A DNA stretch of 64,000 nt from Microvirga arabica (GTDB lineage: Bacteria > Pseudomonadota > Alphaproteobacteria > Rhizobiales > Beijerinckiaceae), in NCBI RefSeq assembly GCF_016811235.1, contig NZ_JAFBID010000002.1, positions 1 to 64,000 on the forward strand. The letters are read 5' to 3'. A program made the translations under genes and the position numbers. The notes under the pieces were generated by a model. That model searched no databases, was not told the DNA's origin, and saw only the letters and a program-made list of their open reading frames with translations. Below are positions 36,156 through 44,791 of this stretch, in pieces; the first letter of the stretch is position 1, and each line of letters begins with the position of its first letter.

Positions 36156-36500
36156 ATGAACCGTGTTCTAGTGCTATCGACACTTCTGGCAGGCTGCCTT
36201 GGAACGGCAGCCCTCGCCCAAAACCCCCAGGTCCTGCAGCAGCAGGCTCCCAACATGCCCGCGCCAAGCCAGATGCCCGCAGAGAAGGTTGAGCCCGACA
36301 GCAAGCTCTCCGGCACTAGCAATGGCCCGTCCGAGACCGGTTCGACTAACACCTTGAGCGAGAAGCTTGAGCAGACAGACGGCGTGATCCGCCCGCCGGA
36401 GACGGCCACCCCGGACATCACTGTGCCGGCGCCCGTGCCCAATCCAGGCACCACCCCGGTCATCCGCCCGCCAGCCAACCAGCAGGTCGACCCGAAATAA
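36156..36500 (+). CDS. Hypothetical periplasmic Pro-rich protein
   Basis: A 114-residue protein with a clear signal peptide (NRVLVLSTLLAGCLGTAALA, cut after Ala near 21). A cysteine at about 14 lies inside the signal core, so it is probably not a lipoprotein. The mature part is Pro/Thr/Gln-rich and disordered-looking. It has an EcfG-type promoter. Function unknown. Confidence 0.75.
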   Translation: MNRVLVLSTLLAGCLGTAALAQNPQVLQQQAPNMPAPSQMPAEKVEPDSKLSGTSNGPSETGSTNTLSEKLEQTDGVIRPPETATPDITVPAPVPNPGTTPVIRPPANQQVDPK

Positions 36501-36505
36501 GGAGC

Positions 36506-37528
36506 TTATGAGGCCGGGATCTGCTTACCGGCCGAGCGCCGCCGCTTGCCCTCGCGGGATCTTCTGTTCTCGCGGGGCTTATCGTTGTTTGAAATGGCGC
36601 GTTGGCCGCTCATGATCTGAGCGGCCACCTCGGAGATCTGGCGGCGCAACTCGTCGTTCTGGCCTCCGGACAGCTCCTGGTTCGCGAGCCGCTCCTGGGC
36701 TTCGTCACGCTCTGCTTCGATTTCGCGGATGCGCTGTTCGAGGATCAGGCCGCGCTCCTGCTCCGCGGCAATGCCCTTGGCGAGTTCCGCCAGGCGCAGG
36801 CGCTCGTCCGACAATTCGCTGTGCCGCTCGTTCAGGGCCCGCTCGAAGTCGTTGCCTCGGGCCGTCTGGGTCATGAGGCGTGTCTCGAGATCCGAGATGG
36901 TGATGCGTTTGGTGTCGAGGTCGCTCAAGGCCGACGAGAGGCGTCGCTCCGTATCGGCATGCTCGGCCTCCAAGCGGGCGAGCTTCTCCTCCGCATGGAG
37001 GAGCTCGGTCTTGGTCCGGGAGCGCTCATGCTGGGTGATCTCCAGCTCCATGCGGGTGTTTGACAGCTCGTTCAGGGTCGCCCGGTGGGCATTCTCGAGG
37101 GCGGCCAGGGTTTCGCGGGTGCTCGCGAGGTAAGTCTTGGTCTGTGCGAGATCTTCGTCCGTCGCCGCCAGGCGCGTCTGGGTGCTGGCGAGATTGACCT
37201 CGAGCTGAGCGACCGTCTGGTCGCGCTCGGCCAGGGTGGTCTCAAGGGCCTCGATCCGGATGGCCCGCCGGCCCAGCTCCTCCATGCTCTCCCGCTTGTA
37301 GGTCAGCGCCTCCTCGGCCTTGCGCTCGATCCGGCGCTGGAGAACGGCGAATTCCGCCCGCAGGTGGTCCTTCTCCGCCGTCAATTCGGAGATCGACATC
37401 GGAAAGAGCGCCTCGGCCCGGCGGCGGGCGAGACGCTCCGCGCGGGCATTGACGGCGGGAATGATCAGAAGCGCGATGAGGGAGGCTGCGACGAACCCCA
37501 ACGCGAAAATCATGATTGTTTCGATCAC
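36506..37528 (-). CDS. Membrane-anchored coiled-coil protein
   Basis: A 340-residue protein with one N-terminal membrane helix (about 3-27) and a coiled coil from about 45 to 310 rich in Glu, Arg, Leu and Ala heptads. It ends in a basic tail (RRSREGKRRRSAGK). No enzyme motif. The topology suggests an envelope or cytoskeletal scaffold. Conserved-looking but unnamed. Confidence 0.8.
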   Translation of the reverse strand: MIETIMIFALGFVAASLIALLIIPAVNARAERLARRRAEALFPMSISELTAEKDHLRAEFAVLQRRIERKAEEALTYKRESMEELGRRAIRIEALETTLAERDQTVAQLEVNLASTQTRLAATDEDLAQTKTYLASTRETLAALENAHRATLNELSNTRMELEITQHERSRTKTELLHAEEKLARLEAEHADTERRLSSALSDLDTKRITISDLETRLMTQTARGNDFERALNERHSELSDERLRLAELAKGIAAEQERGLILEQRIREIEAERDEAQERLANQELSGGQNDELRRQISEVAAQIMSGQRAISNNDKPRENRRSREGKRRRSAGKQIPAS

Positions 37529-37543
37529 GCGAACGCCAACTCC

Positions 37544-37575
37544 AAGGTGCTTGACCGGTAACGCTCAAGCACCTT
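37544..37575. terminator. Inverted repeat downstream of eipA
   Basis: Perfect 11-bp arms AAGGTGCTTGA and TCAAGCACCTT with a 10-nt loop. It lies between eipA and the coiled-coil gene, both on the minus strand; a possible terminator for eipA without a clear T-run. Confidence 0.45.
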
Positions 37576-37684
37576 GCCTTGTGCCTGCGCAGCTTTCCAG
37601 AGCCCTAACGCTCCAGACCGCCCGTTGTAGCGCATTCGGGGGCGGTTTCCACTGCCTCGGAAATGGCGGCTGATCGTTTGAGAC

Positions 37685-38287
37685 CTAGAAGGGATTCCAG
37701 GTCGGCTCCGAGGTGAACTTCAGGTAGCCGATATTGACCCCCAGACGAGCCCCCACGCCGGCCCGGATCGGCACCACGACCATCTCGTCCGCCGCCACGG
37801 CCGTCACGCCGAAGCCGCCGATGAAATAGGCCGAGCCGTCCACGCCGACGAAGCGCTTATAGAGCGCATCGGTGAAAGGCATGTTGTAGACCAGCATCAT
37901 GGTGCGGGCGCCGTCGCCGCCTACGTCAAACCCAAGGGAGGGACCCTGCCAGAAGATCCGGCGATCCCCGGCATTACGGGTGAAGAGCTTGCCCTCGCCA
38001 TAGCGCAGGCCGCCGAAGAAGGCGCCGGAGGCCTCCTGACCCAGGATATAGCCGTTGGGCTCGCCCCAGCGGCGGATCGCCTCCTGAAGGGCAAGGGCAA
38101 GGCCGCGAGAGGCCGAGCCGAAGAATTGATGGCCGGATTGGACCAGTTCGTCGGAACGGAAGGATTCCGGGCTGCCGGGATTGGCAACGTAGGCGCGCTG
38201 GACGGTTTGGGCCGATGCCTGCAGGGGCAGGGCGCTGATCAGGGCGGCAAAGGCCGCAGCCGCAAGAAAGGTTGACCGGGAGCGCAT
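37685..38287 (-). CDS. eipA: EipA family envelope integrity protein (DUF1134)
   Basis: A 200-residue periplasmic protein. It has a signal peptide (cut after AQA-like at about 27) and the DUF1134 core FDVGGDGARTMMLVYNMP and VVVPIRAGVGARLGVNIGYLKF. In Brucella, EipA supports cell-envelope integrity and interacts genetically with O-polysaccharide synthesis. Full length, ending in the usual NPF. Confidence 0.93.
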   Translation of the reverse strand: MRSRSTFLAAAAFAALISALPLQASAQTVQRAYVANPGSPESFRSDELVQSGHQFFGSASRGLALALQEAIRRWGEPNGYILGQEASGAFFGGLRYGEGKLFTRNAGDRRIFWQGPSLGFDVGGDGARTMMLVYNMPFTDALYKRFVGVDGSAYFIGGFGVTAVAADEMVVVPIRAGVGARLGVNIGYLKFTSEPTWNPF

Positions 38288-38466
38288 GGGCTATCTCCTC
38301 GCATGAGACAGGGAACAATCCGGCTCATTCAGGCCGAAAGGCTGCTATCGAGGTTCGAACCTTAAGGTCATCAACCCTAACAATCTCTGTACGGAATGCC
38401 GCTCTCGATGGCCTGCGGTTGTTTTAAGCCCGGGGCTCAGCAATCATCTCGGGTATGAGCAGGATG

Positions 38467-39300
38467 CTATGCGGCCGAGGCCGACACAGGCAGGTCCAGC
38501 CGTGTCGCTAACGCCGTGTCGCCGATAGCCGCGAAGGGGCCGTTCCGGTAGCCCTTTTCCTCATGGCCGTAGGTGAGGGGGGCTCCCCCCGGTCCGACCA
38601 CGCTGCCGCCGGCGCAGGTGAGGATATGGTCGCCCGCCGCCGTGTCCCACTCCATGGTCGGGCCGCAGCGCACATAGACGTCGGCCTCACCCGAGGCGAT
38701 GAGGCAGAACTTCAGGGCCGATGAGGTCATGCGCCTCGTGCCGATCGACAGGACCGAGAGGCAGGCTTCCGTGGCGATGTCGCCATGGCGGCGACTCACC
38801 AGCGCCACGAGATCCTGCTCGGGAGCAGGCCGCACCTTCGCGTCCTGCCAGTTGAAATCCGTCCCCTGGCCATCGGGCAGGGCGCTCACGCGGGCACGCT
38901 CGCCGGCGATCCAGATCGACCCCATGGCCGGAGCGGCCACTACGGCCGCCATAGGCCGGTTACCCTGGATCAGGGCGATGTTGACGCTGTACTCGCCAGT
39001 GCCATGAATGAAGTCTCCGGTGCCGTCCAGGGGATCAACCAGAAAGAAGTAGTCGTCCGTCTGAACTGTGCTGGAGGTTTCCTCCGCCACGACCGGAACG
39101 CCCGGCCATGCCTCGTCCAGGCGCCGGATGATCAGTTCCTCGGCGGCCAGGTCGGCGGCCGTCGTGGGGGTGCCGTCATCCTTGATGCGCTTGTCGACCA
39201 ACGCGCTCTCCATGCCGCGCAGGAGCCGCCCTGCCTCCAAGGCGATCTGAGCAAGCTTTTGAGCAATCTCGTCGGGGTTCTGTCCATCGAAGCGCATCAT
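38467..39300 (-). CDS. cysQ: 3'(2'),5'-bisphosphate nucleotidase CysQ-like
   Basis: A 277-residue lithium-sensitive-type phosphatase of the inositol monophosphatase superfamily. It has the metal motif VDPLDGTGDFIHGTGEYSVNIAL, VVAEET upstream, and the second motif MEWDTAAGDHIL. CysQ converts PAP to AMP in sulfur assimilation; inositol monophosphatase activity is an alternative. The start is ATG 39300 (MMRFDGQN); a 37-codon extension is not family-like. Confidence 0.9.
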   Translation of the reverse strand: MMRFDGQNPDEIAQKLAQIALEAGRLLRGMESALVDKRIKDDGTPTTAADLAAEELIIRRLDEAWPGVPVVAEETSSTVQTDDYFFLVDPLDGTGDFIHGTGEYSVNIALIQGNRPMAAVVAAPAMGSIWIAGERARVSALPDGQGTDFNWQDAKVRPAPEQDLVALVSRRHGDIATEACLSVLSIGTRRMTSSALKFCLIASGEADVYVRCGPTMEWDTAAGDHILTCAGGSVVGPGGAPLTYGHEEKGYRNGPFAAIGDTALATRLDLPVSASAA

Positions 39301-39472
39301 GGATTTGTGCCTGTTCCCGTGCGGGCTGTCGATGTCTTTTTGCCCGCTTTTCAAAGAACTCTGAGCCGGGTATCCCGGTTCACGTTCTCTTTCCTGTTTG
39401 GCTGTATTCATGCCCGTCGAAATCTCGATTTCATGAATGAACAGCTGACTTTACGGTGCCTCCGGAGCCCTC

Positions 39473-40114
39473 ATGGCCACGATTTCCCTCGATTCGCTCG
39501 ACCTCGCTGCTCTCCTCTGCTCACGCGTCTGCCATGACGTGATCTCGCCGGTGGGTGCGATCGTCAACGGGCTCGAGGTTCTGGAGGACGACAGCGACGC
39601 CTCCATGCGCGACTTTGCGCTGGATCTCATCCAGAAAAGTGCGAAGCAGGCCTCGGCCCGTCTCCAGTTCGCCCGCCTTGCCTTCGGGGCAGCGGGCTCC
39701 GCCGGCGCTTCGATTGATCTCGGCGATGCCGAGCAGGTGGCCCGCGGGCTCTTCCTCGACGACAAGATCAGCTTCTCGTGGTCGTCGCCCCGGCTCCTGT
39801 TCCCGAAGAACCGGGTGAAGCTGCTCCTCAACCTGGTGATGATCGCCACCACGGCCATTCCGCGGGGCGGCTCGATCGCCGTGACGGTCACGGGAGATGC
39901 CGAGAACTGCGCCTTCACCATCGTGTCGAAAGGCCTGAACGCCCGCATTCCCGCCCATTCCGAGGCGCTCCTCGCCGGCAGCTCGGAGACCGGCACGGTC
40001 GATGCCCATGGCATCCAGATCTTTTACGCCGGCATGGTGGCGCGTGCGTCGAACATGACCATCGCTTTCTCCATCGAGGGCGACGAGGTGACCATCAGGG
40101 CTGAGGCGGCGTAA
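39473..40114 (+). CDS. chpT: Histidine phosphotransferase ChpT
   Basis: Carries phosphate from the kinase CckA to CtrA and CpdR. The 213-residue protein has the phospho-His in SRVCHDVISPVGAIVNGLE (His21), a DHp-like dimer helix and a degenerate HATPase-like domain (NLVMIATTAIPRGG). It is convergent with ctrA. CckA and CpdR are not in the window. Confidence 0.93.
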   Translation: MATISLDSLDLAALLCSRVCHDVISPVGAIVNGLEVLEDDSDASMRDFALDLIQKSAKQASARLQFARLAFGAAGSAGASIDLGDAEQVARGLFLDDKISFSWSSPRLLFPKNRVKLLLNLVMIATTAIPRGGSIAVTVTGDAENCAFTIVSKGLNARIPAHSEALLAGSSETGTVDAHGIQIFYAGMVARASNMTIAFSIEGDEVTIRAEAA

Positions 40115-40149
40115 GGCAGTCAGTAACTTTCCTCTGAGCGCACAAAAGA

Positions 40150-40176
40150 AAAGCCCGGCATTCAGCCGGGCTTTTT
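40150..40176. terminator. Terminator between chpT and ctrA
   Basis: AAAGCCCGGC-ATTCA-GCCGGGCTTTTT; A-run on the left and T-run on the right, so it can serve both convergent genes. Confidence 0.9.
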
Positions 40177-40196
40177 CGTGTCGAATGTGACCTGCG

Positions 40197-40898
40197 TCAG
40201 ATCGCAATGCGCTCTTCCGCCTCGTTGGGCTCGCGTAGCACGTAGCCGCGGCCCCAGACGGTCTCGATGTAGTTGCGGCCCTGCGAAGCATTGGCGAGCT
40301 TCTTGCGGAGCTTGCAGATGAAGACGTCGATGATCTTCAGTTCCGGCTCGTCCATGCCGCCATAGAGATGGTTGAGGAACATCTCCTTCGTGAGCGTCGT
40401 GCCCTTGCGCAGGGAGAGGAGCTCCAGCATCTGGTACTCCTTGCCGGTCAGGTGCACGCGGGCGCCGCCGACTTCGACCGTCTTGGTGTCGAGGTTGACG
40501 ATCAGGTCGCCGGTGGTGATCACCGACTGGGCGTGACCCTTCGAGCGGCGCACGATCGCATGGATGCGGGCCACCATCTCGTCCTTGTGGAACGGCTTGG
40601 TGAGATAATCGTCGGCGCCGAAGCCGAGGCCCTTCACCTTGTCCTCGATGCCTGCCATGCCGGAGAGGATCAGGATCGGCGTCTTCACCTTCGCGACCCG
40701 GAGCGTCCGCAGAACCTCATATCCCGACATGTCGGGCAGGTTCAGATCGAGAAGGATGATGTCGTAATCGTAGAGTTTGCCGAGGTCGATGCCCTCTTCT
40801 CCGAGATCCGTCGTGTAGATATTGAAATTCTCGGACTTCAGCATCAGTTCGATGCTTTGCGCTGTCGCGCTGTCGTCTTCGATCAGAAGTACGCGCAT
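40197..40898 (-). CDS. ctrA: Cell-cycle response regulator CtrA
   Basis: Master regulator of DNA replication, division and motility in alphaproteobacteria. The 233-residue OmpR-type protein begins [19 protein letters not shown], has phospho-acceptor Asp51 in ILLDLNLPD, Lys in [13 protein letters not shown], and a winged-helix output with [30 protein letters not shown] 40898 is canonical; a TTG two codons upstream is ignored. It faces fliJ across a 518-bp control region with GANTC sites. Confidence 0.97.
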   Translation of the reverse strand: MRVLLIEDDSATAQSIELMLKSENFNIYTTDLGEEGIDLGKLYDYDIILLDLNLPDMSGYEVLRTLRVAKVKTPILILSGMAGIEDKVKGLGFGADDYLTKPFHKDEMVARIHAIVRRSKGHAQSVITTGDLIVNLDTKTVEVGGARVHLTGKEYQMLELLSLRKGTTLTKEMFLNHLYGGMDEPELKIIDVFICKLRKKLANASQGRNYIETVWGRGYVLREPNEAEERIAI

Positions 40899-41416
40899 GT
40901 TCAATCCCCAGCCCTTGCCCTTGAGCTTTGAAACAGCGGAAGGCTGTTCATCCGCCGCCGGGCTTGGGACGGATGCTCTTTTGAACTGATTCGAAACGCT
41001 AGTACGGAATGGTTAACAAACCCTGATTCTGGGACGCAAGCGCTTAACGAACTTGACAGGCAGATCATCCGCCGAAGGCCATTATCCTGTGGATTCTGGG
41101 TAACCATAGGGAACCGCCTTACAACATCCCAAAAGCTTATCATCCAAGCGTTTCAGCCTTGTCTGGAGACGACTCCTCAAGGAACCGCGACCGTGACAAG
41201 GCCAGTGTTAACGAAACCGGTAAACGAATGGTTTACGAGGCTCTCAAGACGCAAGCTTGAGGCAAGATTTCGCCGATGGGGTTGAGATCACAGGAATTTT
41301 TTGTCCGCGCCGGTAAGGAAAGCTCAACCTCCATCGGTGATGGTGTCGCATGTCTGGCGGATAACTGAGCGATCCGTGAGGCGAAATGAAACAGCGACGT
41401 GTGGAGTTGAATCAAG
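40899..41416. promoter_or_regulatory. ctrA-fliJ divergent control region
   Basis: GANTC sites (targets of the CcrM methylase) occur at 40988, 41025, 41092 and 41409. A CtrA half-site ATGGTTAA (TTAACCAT on the minus strand) is at 41009-41016, and looser TTAAC/GGTTTA matches lie at about 41207-41235. This resembles the methylation- and CtrA-controlled ctrA promoters of Caulobacter; the promoters themselves are not located. Confidence 0.6.
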
Positions 41417-41806
41417 ATGAAGTCGCGGGACACGCTCATCCGCCTCAAGCGCTTTCAAGTCGACGAGAAACGTCGCCGGGTGGCGCAGATCGAGATGATG
41501 ATCGCCGAGTTCGACCGCATGGCGGCTGACCTTGATCGGGAAATCGCAGCGGAAGAGCAGAAGGCCGGTATCACCGACCTCAACCACTTTGCCTACCCGA
41601 CCTACGCGCGCGCTGCGGCCCAACGGCGCGACAACCTGCGCCTCTCGGCTCAGAACCTGCACATCCAGCTCGACGACGCGAAGGCGGAGCTGGGCGAGGC
41701 GTTCGAGGATTTGAAGCGGGCCGAGAGCCTTGAGGACCGCGAGCGCTCCCTCGACGCAGCCATCAGCCAAGCCGGCCAAGGCCGCGTGGTTCGCGTCACG
41801 GCCTAA
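41417..41806 (+). CDS. fliJ: Flagellar export protein FliJ
   Basis: A 129-residue coiled-coil protein starting MKSRDTLIRLKRFQVDEKRR, the FliJ pattern. FliJ is a chaperone/stalk of the flagellar type III ATPase FliI. No other flagellar gene is in the window. A fliJ gene next to ctrA is a common arrangement in Rhizobiales. A terminator follows. Confidence 0.9.
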   Translation: MKSRDTLIRLKRFQVDEKRRRVAQIEMMIAEFDRMAADLDREIAAEEQKAGITDLNHFAYPTYARAAAQRRDNLRLSAQNLHIQLDDAKAELGEAFEDLKRAESLEDRERSLDAAISQAGQGRVVRVTA

Positions 41807-41830
41807 AGCCCCACCGCACCGAAATCCAAG

Positions 41831-41860
41831 AGGGCGCGCCAAGCCGGCGCGCCCTTTTTC
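41831..41860 (+). terminator. Rho-independent terminator of fliJ
   Basis: AGGGCGCGCC-AAGCC-GGCGCGCCCT followed by TTTTC, touching the end of the convergent acetyltransferase gene. Confidence 0.88.
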
Positions 41861-42482
41861 ATGTCCCCGGCATCAGCAGCGGAATGTGGGGAGCCGATTC
41901 CCGGGGGAGGAACCCGTGAAGACGCGGGTCGTCCGCCACCTCGATGGCGCGCCGGTAAGGCGTGAAGCCCGAGCGGATATAGAAGGCAAGGGCGCTGGGC
42001 GAGTCGAGCGTGCAGGTATGGACGAAGAAGCGCCGCGTCGGCCGGGCAAAGGCACGGCGAATGGCCTCATTCATCAGGAAGCGTCCTGCCCCCTGGCCGA
42101 TGAAGCCGGGCACCAGCCCAAGGAAGGCGAGTTCGACCTCGTCATCGGCGCGAAAATCCAGTTCGAGCAGGCCCACATCGCCTGTGCCGTCATGAAGGGC
42201 ATAGGCCTCGACCTTCGGGTCGTTGAGGATCGCCGCGAGCGCATCATTCGGCATCAAGGCCCGGCTGAACCAGAGCCAGGGCTCTCCCACCGTGCGGAAC
42301 AATGACCGATAGCGTGGCCGGTCGTGGTCGATGCGCTGGAGTGTCCAGCCTTCCGGCCGCTGGACCGGGGGCAGGTTCGGCGGCTCCCGCATTTCCAGAT
42401 AGGTGACGATGGTGGCGATCTTGCCGGGAGGCAGATCGGTATAGCCGTTGAGATTGAGAGCTGCTGCCGAAGCGCTCGTCAT
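41859..42482 (-). CDS. GNAT family N-acetyltransferase
   Basis: A 207-residue protein with the acetyl-CoA motif LVPGFIGQGAGRFLMNEAI and a C-terminal ALAFYIRSGFTPYRR. The N-terminal half has MREPPNLPP and other aromatic residues. Substrate unknown. ATG 42482 (MTSASAAAL) is chosen over one 21 codons upstream. Confidence 0.83.
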   Translation of the reverse strand: MTSASAAALNLNGYTDLPPGKIATIVTYLEMREPPNLPPVQRPEGWTLQRIDHDRPRYRSLFRTVGEPWLWFSRALMPNDALAAILNDPKVEAYALHDGTGDVGLLELDFRADDEVELAFLGLVPGFIGQGAGRFLMNEAIRRAFARPTRRFFVHTCTLDSPSALAFYIRSGFTPYRRAIEVADDPRLHGFLPRESAPHIPLLMPGT

Positions 42483-42655
42483 AGCGGATCGCCTTCTTGG
42501 GGCATCAGGGAACGAGACAGCTTGATAAAGCGATTGCTTCCCCACGTCACCCGACCTGCTTGGACTTTATGTCATGGACCTCCACGCCAATATCCCCTTG
42601 CAGACCAAGTGGATTGTGGGCACAGAAGAGCCAATGAGGGAGATGTGCCGGCTCG

Positions 42656-43669
42656 ATGAAGAATGTGCGTGAGTTCATTTGGCCCCTGATCGGGCTGCTG
42701 GCGGTCATCGTCTCAGGCTGGCTTCTCTACCGTGAACTTCGCGGCATGTCCCTGGACGACGTCTGGGACAGCCTGACCGCCGTTCCATCCCACCGCTACG
42801 CTCTGGCCGCTTTCTCGACCCTTTTCGCCTATGCGGCTCTCGCCTGGTACGACCGGATCGCGCTGCTGCATCTGGGCGTCCGCCACATCTCCTGGCTGTT
42901 CGTATCGGTCACGTCGTTCACAACCTATGCGCTGTCCCACAATATCGGCGCTTCGGTCTTCTCCGGCGCCGTCGTGCGCTACCGGGCCTATACGTCGAAA
43001 GGCCTGAGCGCCCCCCAGATCGCCGTGCTGGTGGCACTCTGCTCCTTCACCTTCGGGCTTGGCACCATCCTGCTCGGTGGTGTGGTGCTGGTGGCCGACC
43101 CGACACTGCTTCACCGGCTGGAGGAGCTTCTGCCCTCGATGCTGACAAACCCGGCCACGGCCCGCATCGTCGGGCTGCTGCTGCTCGGTTTCGTGGCGCT
43201 TTATGTGGTCGGATCGGTCCTGCACCTTCCGCCGCTCGTCATCCGCAAGGCCAAGCTGGAATATCCGCGCCCGGCCATCATGGTGCGCCAGCTGATCGCG
43301 GCGCCGCTGGAGCTTCTGGGCGCTGCCGGCATCATCTACTTCGTGCTCCCGTCGCATCTGGAGCCGAGCTTCATCGTCGTGCTGGCCGTGTTCCTGGCCT
43401 CCTTCTCGGCGGCCCTGGTGAGCCACGCCCCCGGCGGCCTCGGGGTGTTCGAGCTCGTGTTCCTCACGGCCATGCCGGACATCCCCAAGGCGGACGTGCT
43501 GGCGGCGCTCATCATCTTCCGCCTGTTCTATCTCCTGATCCCCTTCGGTCTGTCGCTGGTGGTCGTGCTCTTGTTCGAGCGGGCGCGGCTGGCGCAGGCC
43601 TGGCGCGGCCGGATGGTTACCGCCGACGGCTCCGTGCCGCCGCCGCCGCTCTCATCGTCAGATCAGTAG
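42656..43669 (+). CDS. YbhN/UPF0104 (lysylphosphatidylglycerol synthase TM-like) protein
   Basis: A 337-residue membrane protein with about eight helices. It has the family segments YALSHNIGASVFSGAVVRYRAY and SHAPGGLGVFELVFL. This is the membrane flippase-like part without an aminoacyltransferase domain, so a lipid-transport role is an inference. It has a short Pro/Ser tail. Confidence 0.88.
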   Translation: MKNVREFIWPLIGLLAVIVSGWLLYRELRGMSLDDVWDSLTAVPSHRYALAAFSTLFAYAALAWYDRIALLHLGVRHISWLFVSVTSFTTYALSHNIGASVFSGAVVRYRAYTSKGLSAPQIAVLVALCSFTFGLGTILLGGVVLVADPTLLHRLEELLPSMLTNPATARIVGLLLLGFVALYVVGSVLHLPPLVIRKAKLEYPRPAIMVRQLIAAPLELLGAAGIIYFVLPSHLEPSFIVVLAVFLASFSAALVSHAPGGLGVFELVFLTAMPDIPKADVLAALIIFRLFYLLIPFGLSLVVVLLFERARLAQAWRGRMVTADGSVPPPPLSSSDQ

Positions 43670-43690
43670 GAATCAAAGAAGCGCGAGCAC

Positions 43691-43942
43691 TTAGACTGCC
43701 GGGCGCTGGCCCGGTTCCGGCACGGCGATGCCGGCCTGCATGTATTCGTTGAGCTTATTGCGCAGGGTGCGGATCGAGATCCCGAGGATCCGGGCCGCAT
43801 GGGTGCGATTTCCGAGGCAGGAGGCGAGCGTGTCGAGAATCAGGTGCCGCTCCACGTCCGCGATGGTCCGGCCGACCAGGACTTGCCTGAGAGCCCCGAT
43901 GCTCTGTTCGGAGCCCGCAGGGGAGGGCGAGCCGATTGTCAT
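43691..43942 (-). CDS. Stand-alone Fis/FlbD-type HTH protein
   Basis: An 83-residue protein made almost entirely of the NtrC/FlbD C-terminal HTH: VGRTIADVERHLILDTLASC and NRTHAARILGISIRTLRNKL. FlbD is a sigma54 activator of flagellar genes in Caulobacter, but here the AAA+ and receiver domains are absent. ATG 43942 is used; a GTG at 43987 gives 98 residues. A near-consensus CtrA site lies upstream. Confidence 0.82.
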   Translation of the reverse strand: MTIGSPSPAGSEQSIGALRQVLVGRTIADVERHLILDTLASCLGNRTHAARILGISIRTLRNKLNEYMQAGIAVPEPGQRPAV

Positions 43943-44041
43943 TGCGAGGGGGCCTTGTTGGTCCAACAGATCCTGGGTGCCGAGCACGTTGAGCGCCTGC
44001 CTTAAGGAGAGGTGATTCAGGAGTTTATGCTCATCTTAAGG

Positions 44042-44056
44042 TTAGGAAGGTCTTAA
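44042..44056. promoter_or_regulatory. Near-consensus CtrA binding site
   Basis: TTAG-N7-TTAA (7 of 8 defined bases of TTAA-N7-TTAA), 100 bp upstream of the FlbD-like HTH gene and just past the sciP stop. Confidence 0.5.
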
Positions 44057-44149
44057 CGGCCCAGCTTCGAGACCCACCTTTTCGGCTCTGAAATGGAAAA
44101 GGCGCTGGCTCGGGTGAGCAGCGCCTCGTAGTCGGATCGGCCGGCGTGC

Positions 44150-44425
44150 TTACTGCCGGTATTGCTGGATGCGCGTGGTGCGCAGGCCCGCCAGACCATG
44201 CTGGTCGATGGACAGCTGCCAGCTCAGGAACTCCTCGGTGGTCAGCGTGTAGCGCTGGCAGGCCTCTTCGAGGCTCAGCAGGCCGCCGCGAACGGCAGCC
44301 ACAACCTCGGCCTTGCGGCGGATAACCCAGCGGCGGGTGCTGGTCGGGGGAAGGTCGGCAATCGTCAGGGGACTGCCATCAGGCCCAATGACATACTTGA
44401 CCCTTGGGCGGTGGGGTTCGGTCAT
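44150..44425 (-). CDS. sciP: CtrA inhibitor protein SciP
   Basis: A 91-residue DUF1153 HTH protein: RPRVKYVIGPDGSPLTIADLP, RRWVIRRKAEVVAAVRGGLL, and the C-terminal HGLAGLRTTRIQQY. In Caulobacter SciP binds CtrA and blocks its transcription activation in S phase. ATG 44425 is canonical. Two CtrA-like sites lie upstream, consistent with the known CtrA-to-sciP feedback. Confidence 0.95.
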   Translation of the reverse strand: MTEPHRPRVKYVIGPDGSPLTIADLPPTSTRRWVIRRKAEVVAAVRGGLLSLEEACQRYTLTTEEFLSWQLSIDQHGLAGLRTTRIQQYRQ

Positions 44426-44481
44426 GATACGCTCACACAAAAATTCAACGACCTCAGTGGCTCGAACTTACGCGACGGGAC

Positions 44482-44496
44482 TTAATGTTTTCCTAA
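44482..44496. promoter_or_regulatory. Near-consensus CtrA binding site
   Basis: TTAA-TGTTTTC-CTAA, one mismatch from TTAA-N7-TTAA, 57 bp upstream of sciP. Confidence 0.55.
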
Positions 44497-44542
44497 GCCC
44501 AATCAGGCGGTTATCGAGAGTGCCTAAGCTTAGCCATAAACG

Positions 44543-44557
44543 TTAACGTTGCCTTAT
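44543..44557. promoter_or_regulatory. Near-consensus CtrA binding site
   Basis: TTAA-CGTTGCC-TTAT, one mismatch from TTAA-N7-TTAA, about 118 bp upstream of sciP. Confidence 0.55.
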
Positions 44558-44593
44558 TCCGCCGCACTTTCTCTTTAGGAATTGTGGCGCACG

Positions 44594-44745
44594 AGCATCG
44601 GGCCAAAAGCGGAATGCATTTTTGGGATCCATCCCGATGCTCACCCTCTGAGCTGGCGCATCGTTTGAGGCGGACCCGGAGGGCCGCGTCAGCGACCCAA
44701 AGGGCAACGCAGTGAAAACGGGTCCACTTTTCCGCACGATGCGCT
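44594..44745. repeat. Two-module mosaic palindromic repeat
   Basis: Module 1 (44594-44641) has AGCATCGGGCCAAAAGCGG and its fold-back; module 2 (44655-44745) has GGCGCATCGTTTG and CACGATGCGCT and holds GGACCCGGAGGGCCGCGTCAG. It lies between sciP and mnmA. Confidence 0.75.
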
Positions 44746-44791
44746 ATAGAAGACCTTTAACCCCTCCCGTGCGCCGCCTTGAACGTCGCCC

